A stretch of DNA of 64,000 bases from Taenia hydatigena. Its lineage: Eukaryota; Platyhelminthes; Cestoda; Cyclophyllidea; Taeniidae. The position numbers and the translations under genes were made by a program. Positions within the stretch are counted from its first letter, which is position 1; every line of letters begins with the position of its first letter. The notes beneath the pieces were generated by a model. That model saw only the letters and a program-made list of their open reading frames with translations, made no database searches and had not been told where the DNA came from. Below are positions 62,001-64,000 of this stretch, one piece after another. The DNA is taken from positions 1 through 64,000 of the forward strand of contig JADWOT020001491.1 of assembly GCA_036345935.2 (NCBI GenBank), read 5' to 3'.

Positions 62001-64000
62001 AGCAGGTATGAGGCGAGTCACAGTGTGGCTACGTGATGTCAGAGGATGGCCCGTATATCTAAGGATCCGGAATAGACTGACTTACGACACGTGCGCAGGG
62101 CTTTAGTAGCCGCAAAGGGTCACACACATGCGCACCTGCTTATGTGTGTGGTAGTGCCACCACAGTATTCCCAGCATGCGATTTCCTTTCCTATCACATT
62201 GCAGAAGACAATGCCGCAAAATTCCACCTGAGCCAATTGTATTTATTAATGGTCTTTAAATTCATGATACTCGATTTTATCTGGACAAATTGCGTGGACA
62301 CGCAATTTAACCGAAAACTCCAGAATCATATCCAAATTTGCGCTTAATCCTCTAATCCACTCCAGTCGCCAAGTTGCTACGATTTGCATGCTTCCTGTTC
62401 TCGACAGCTAGCCAGCCAATTAGAAATTCTGTTATTTTCCACTTTGCCTTTCGAGGAATGAAATGCATGAGAATATCCTGCAAGACATTCACATTTACAC
62501 CATGAAATCATATTTGTCCATCTAATTTCAATTGAGGTCTTTAGGCACGCAATTCAAGTATCTTCTTCGCATCAAACTAGCTGTAAATTTTAACGTTTTG
62601 TCTTACGAACAAATGGCAATAAATTAGTGGGTGGTGCTATTCCATGATTATACGATCAAAGGTAAAACTGCAAACCGACTGGTAATTTGACTTGTACCCG
62701 TTTTCGTCAGTCTACTCACGAGAGAATAAGTAGAGTCCGACCAACTTTCACCCATAGTGTGCACTTTTTAAAGGTAGCGTGAAGGAAAGCAACCAACCTA
62801 TAGAGAGCGCATTACTATATTGTTAAATAAGGAAATCTGCTCTTGCGCCAAAGAATGGATGACAAGGACTTGGTAGAAAAATGACTGACGTCACCAATTC
62901 CCTTAAATGCGTAAGAGGGAATGCCAACAACTCGGACATTTTGGCCATTTATGCACGAGCAAAAAAATAATGAGAAGTAGGTAGTCTATATGTGACGTAA
63001 CTATATTGTTGGTAGTAGTAGTAACTCAATTCCATCCGCCTAGAAGACGGAGTGGGCAGCATAATCGAGACGATACACAACCCACAATACCAGAAAAAGG
63101 CATCTGTCTGATAGCCTAGAATGTAAGATCTGGCATATATCTAGTAAAAATAGCAGTATTTTCTTACCCCTGTTCACATTTGCACCTACACACGCAGATA
63201 TTTCAAGCTGCGCAGATCGCAACATTAATCAGGGGCTCAGTTCTTGCTTCTGAAATCTGCGATGACCAGGAAGTCAAAGGAATAGGTTTTTAGAAGCTCT
63301 TCTCTATAGTCTCGCCAAACACTCATGTTAATAGAGTAGAATCAAGGCCGTTAGGGATGGCTTTGTAAGGTGTCAGCAGTTTTAGGCTTTCATCATTTAC
63401 ATTTAACGAAATTTCGCTTTATAGTCAGAAGACAGTGGCGGCTTACAAAAGTGCTGAAGTAGTTAATTACTTCTTTTTTATCCTAATCTTCTTTTTACCA
63501 TGCTGCGCGAAAATGCGTTTGCATGAAAAGGCGAGATGGGTGTGGATCGGTTGCTGGTAATGCCTTGCGTGTGGTCTCGGAGTCATTTGCTTTTCAAAAG
63601 GAACAATTTGAGCACCACCCTAAGGTAAAACAAAATGTTGTATAAATGCAATTATATCAACGATCTTATGTCTACTAATGCAGATTTTAGGTTCATGCTT
63701 ACTTAAATCAAATCTATGGTGCTCATATGCCGCACCGCCTACTGTCGATTACGCCAACTTCCTTATGTTTAAAACGCCTAATAAATACGACACTCCAAAA
63801 AAGCATATTTGCTGGGTTACTGGTAGAAAAAACTGGTGTGGGATATAATTGGCGTTCACGGAATAAGATGGCATTTAGACCTTTATAAAAGGAGCATGGA
63901 ACTTAAATTACTTTTGTGCTGTCTTCCATTCCATTTAAACCCATCAAGTCAGATTTGGAACGACTGAGTAACACTAGCAACAAAAATAAAAATTTGTTTG
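59051..64000. other. No gene supported
   Basis: About 5 kb outside the module array. One plus-strand frame at 61793-61912 ends at CTATG|GTGAGA, a possible donor, but has no other support. Otherwise short frames and AT-rich stretches. Confidence 0.4.

Noticed and set aside
61793..62002. Plus-strand frame with a GTGAGA donor-like site
   Set aside because: Single weak splice signal, no partner exon and an equally long frame on the opposite strand.

Overview
The window looks like nuclear DNA of a metazoan with small, widely spaced exons. No bacterial operons, rRNA, tRNA, CRISPR arrays or long uninterrupted genes are visible. I infer a parasitic flatworm, most likely a taeniid tapeworm. The reasons are a small cysteine-rich secreted-type protein family that I tentatively match to the cestode GP50 diagnostic antigen family, and fragments resembling the fibronectin type III (FnIII) oncosphere antigens of Taenia and Echinococcus. 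No database search was possible, so species and family names are inference; the repeat structure and the open frames were read directly.

Layout. 1-11.8 kb: no gene recognised; two dispersed repeats, a TG microsatellite and a twin palindrome. 11.8-17 kb: a 220-base direct repeat about 2.46 kb apart, and two short minus-strand reading frames that start with signal-peptide-like leaders. 17-22.3 kb: an inverted duplication carrying an FnIII-like exon, intact on the plus strand and decayed on the minus strand, plus a minus-strand FnIII-like C-terminal exon with a hydrophobic tail. 23.6-59.05 kb: the main structure, four copies of one large module. They are copy 0 (23.64-29.59 kb, truncated on the left and carrying about 3 kb of foreign, partly purine-rich DNA), copy A (36.5-43.5 kb), copy B (47.6-54.9 kb) and copy C (59.05-55.03 kb, inverted and tail-to-tail with B). 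59-64 kb: nothing recognised.

Each full module has a GP50-like coding exon of about 280 codons, running away from a conserved TATA-like box and ending in a conserved AATAAA. On the opposite strand, pointing towards it, are pieces of an FnIII-like secreted antigen gene. Upstream of the GP50-like exon, also on the opposite strand, is a short conserved frame of unknown nature. The GP50-like exon is open in A and C and broken in B by a nonsense codon, a 37-base deletion and a later stop. The FnIII-like partner is damaged in A, B and C and least damaged in copy 0. The picture is a multigene antigen cluster growing by segmental and inverted duplication, with birth-and-death decay of individual copies.
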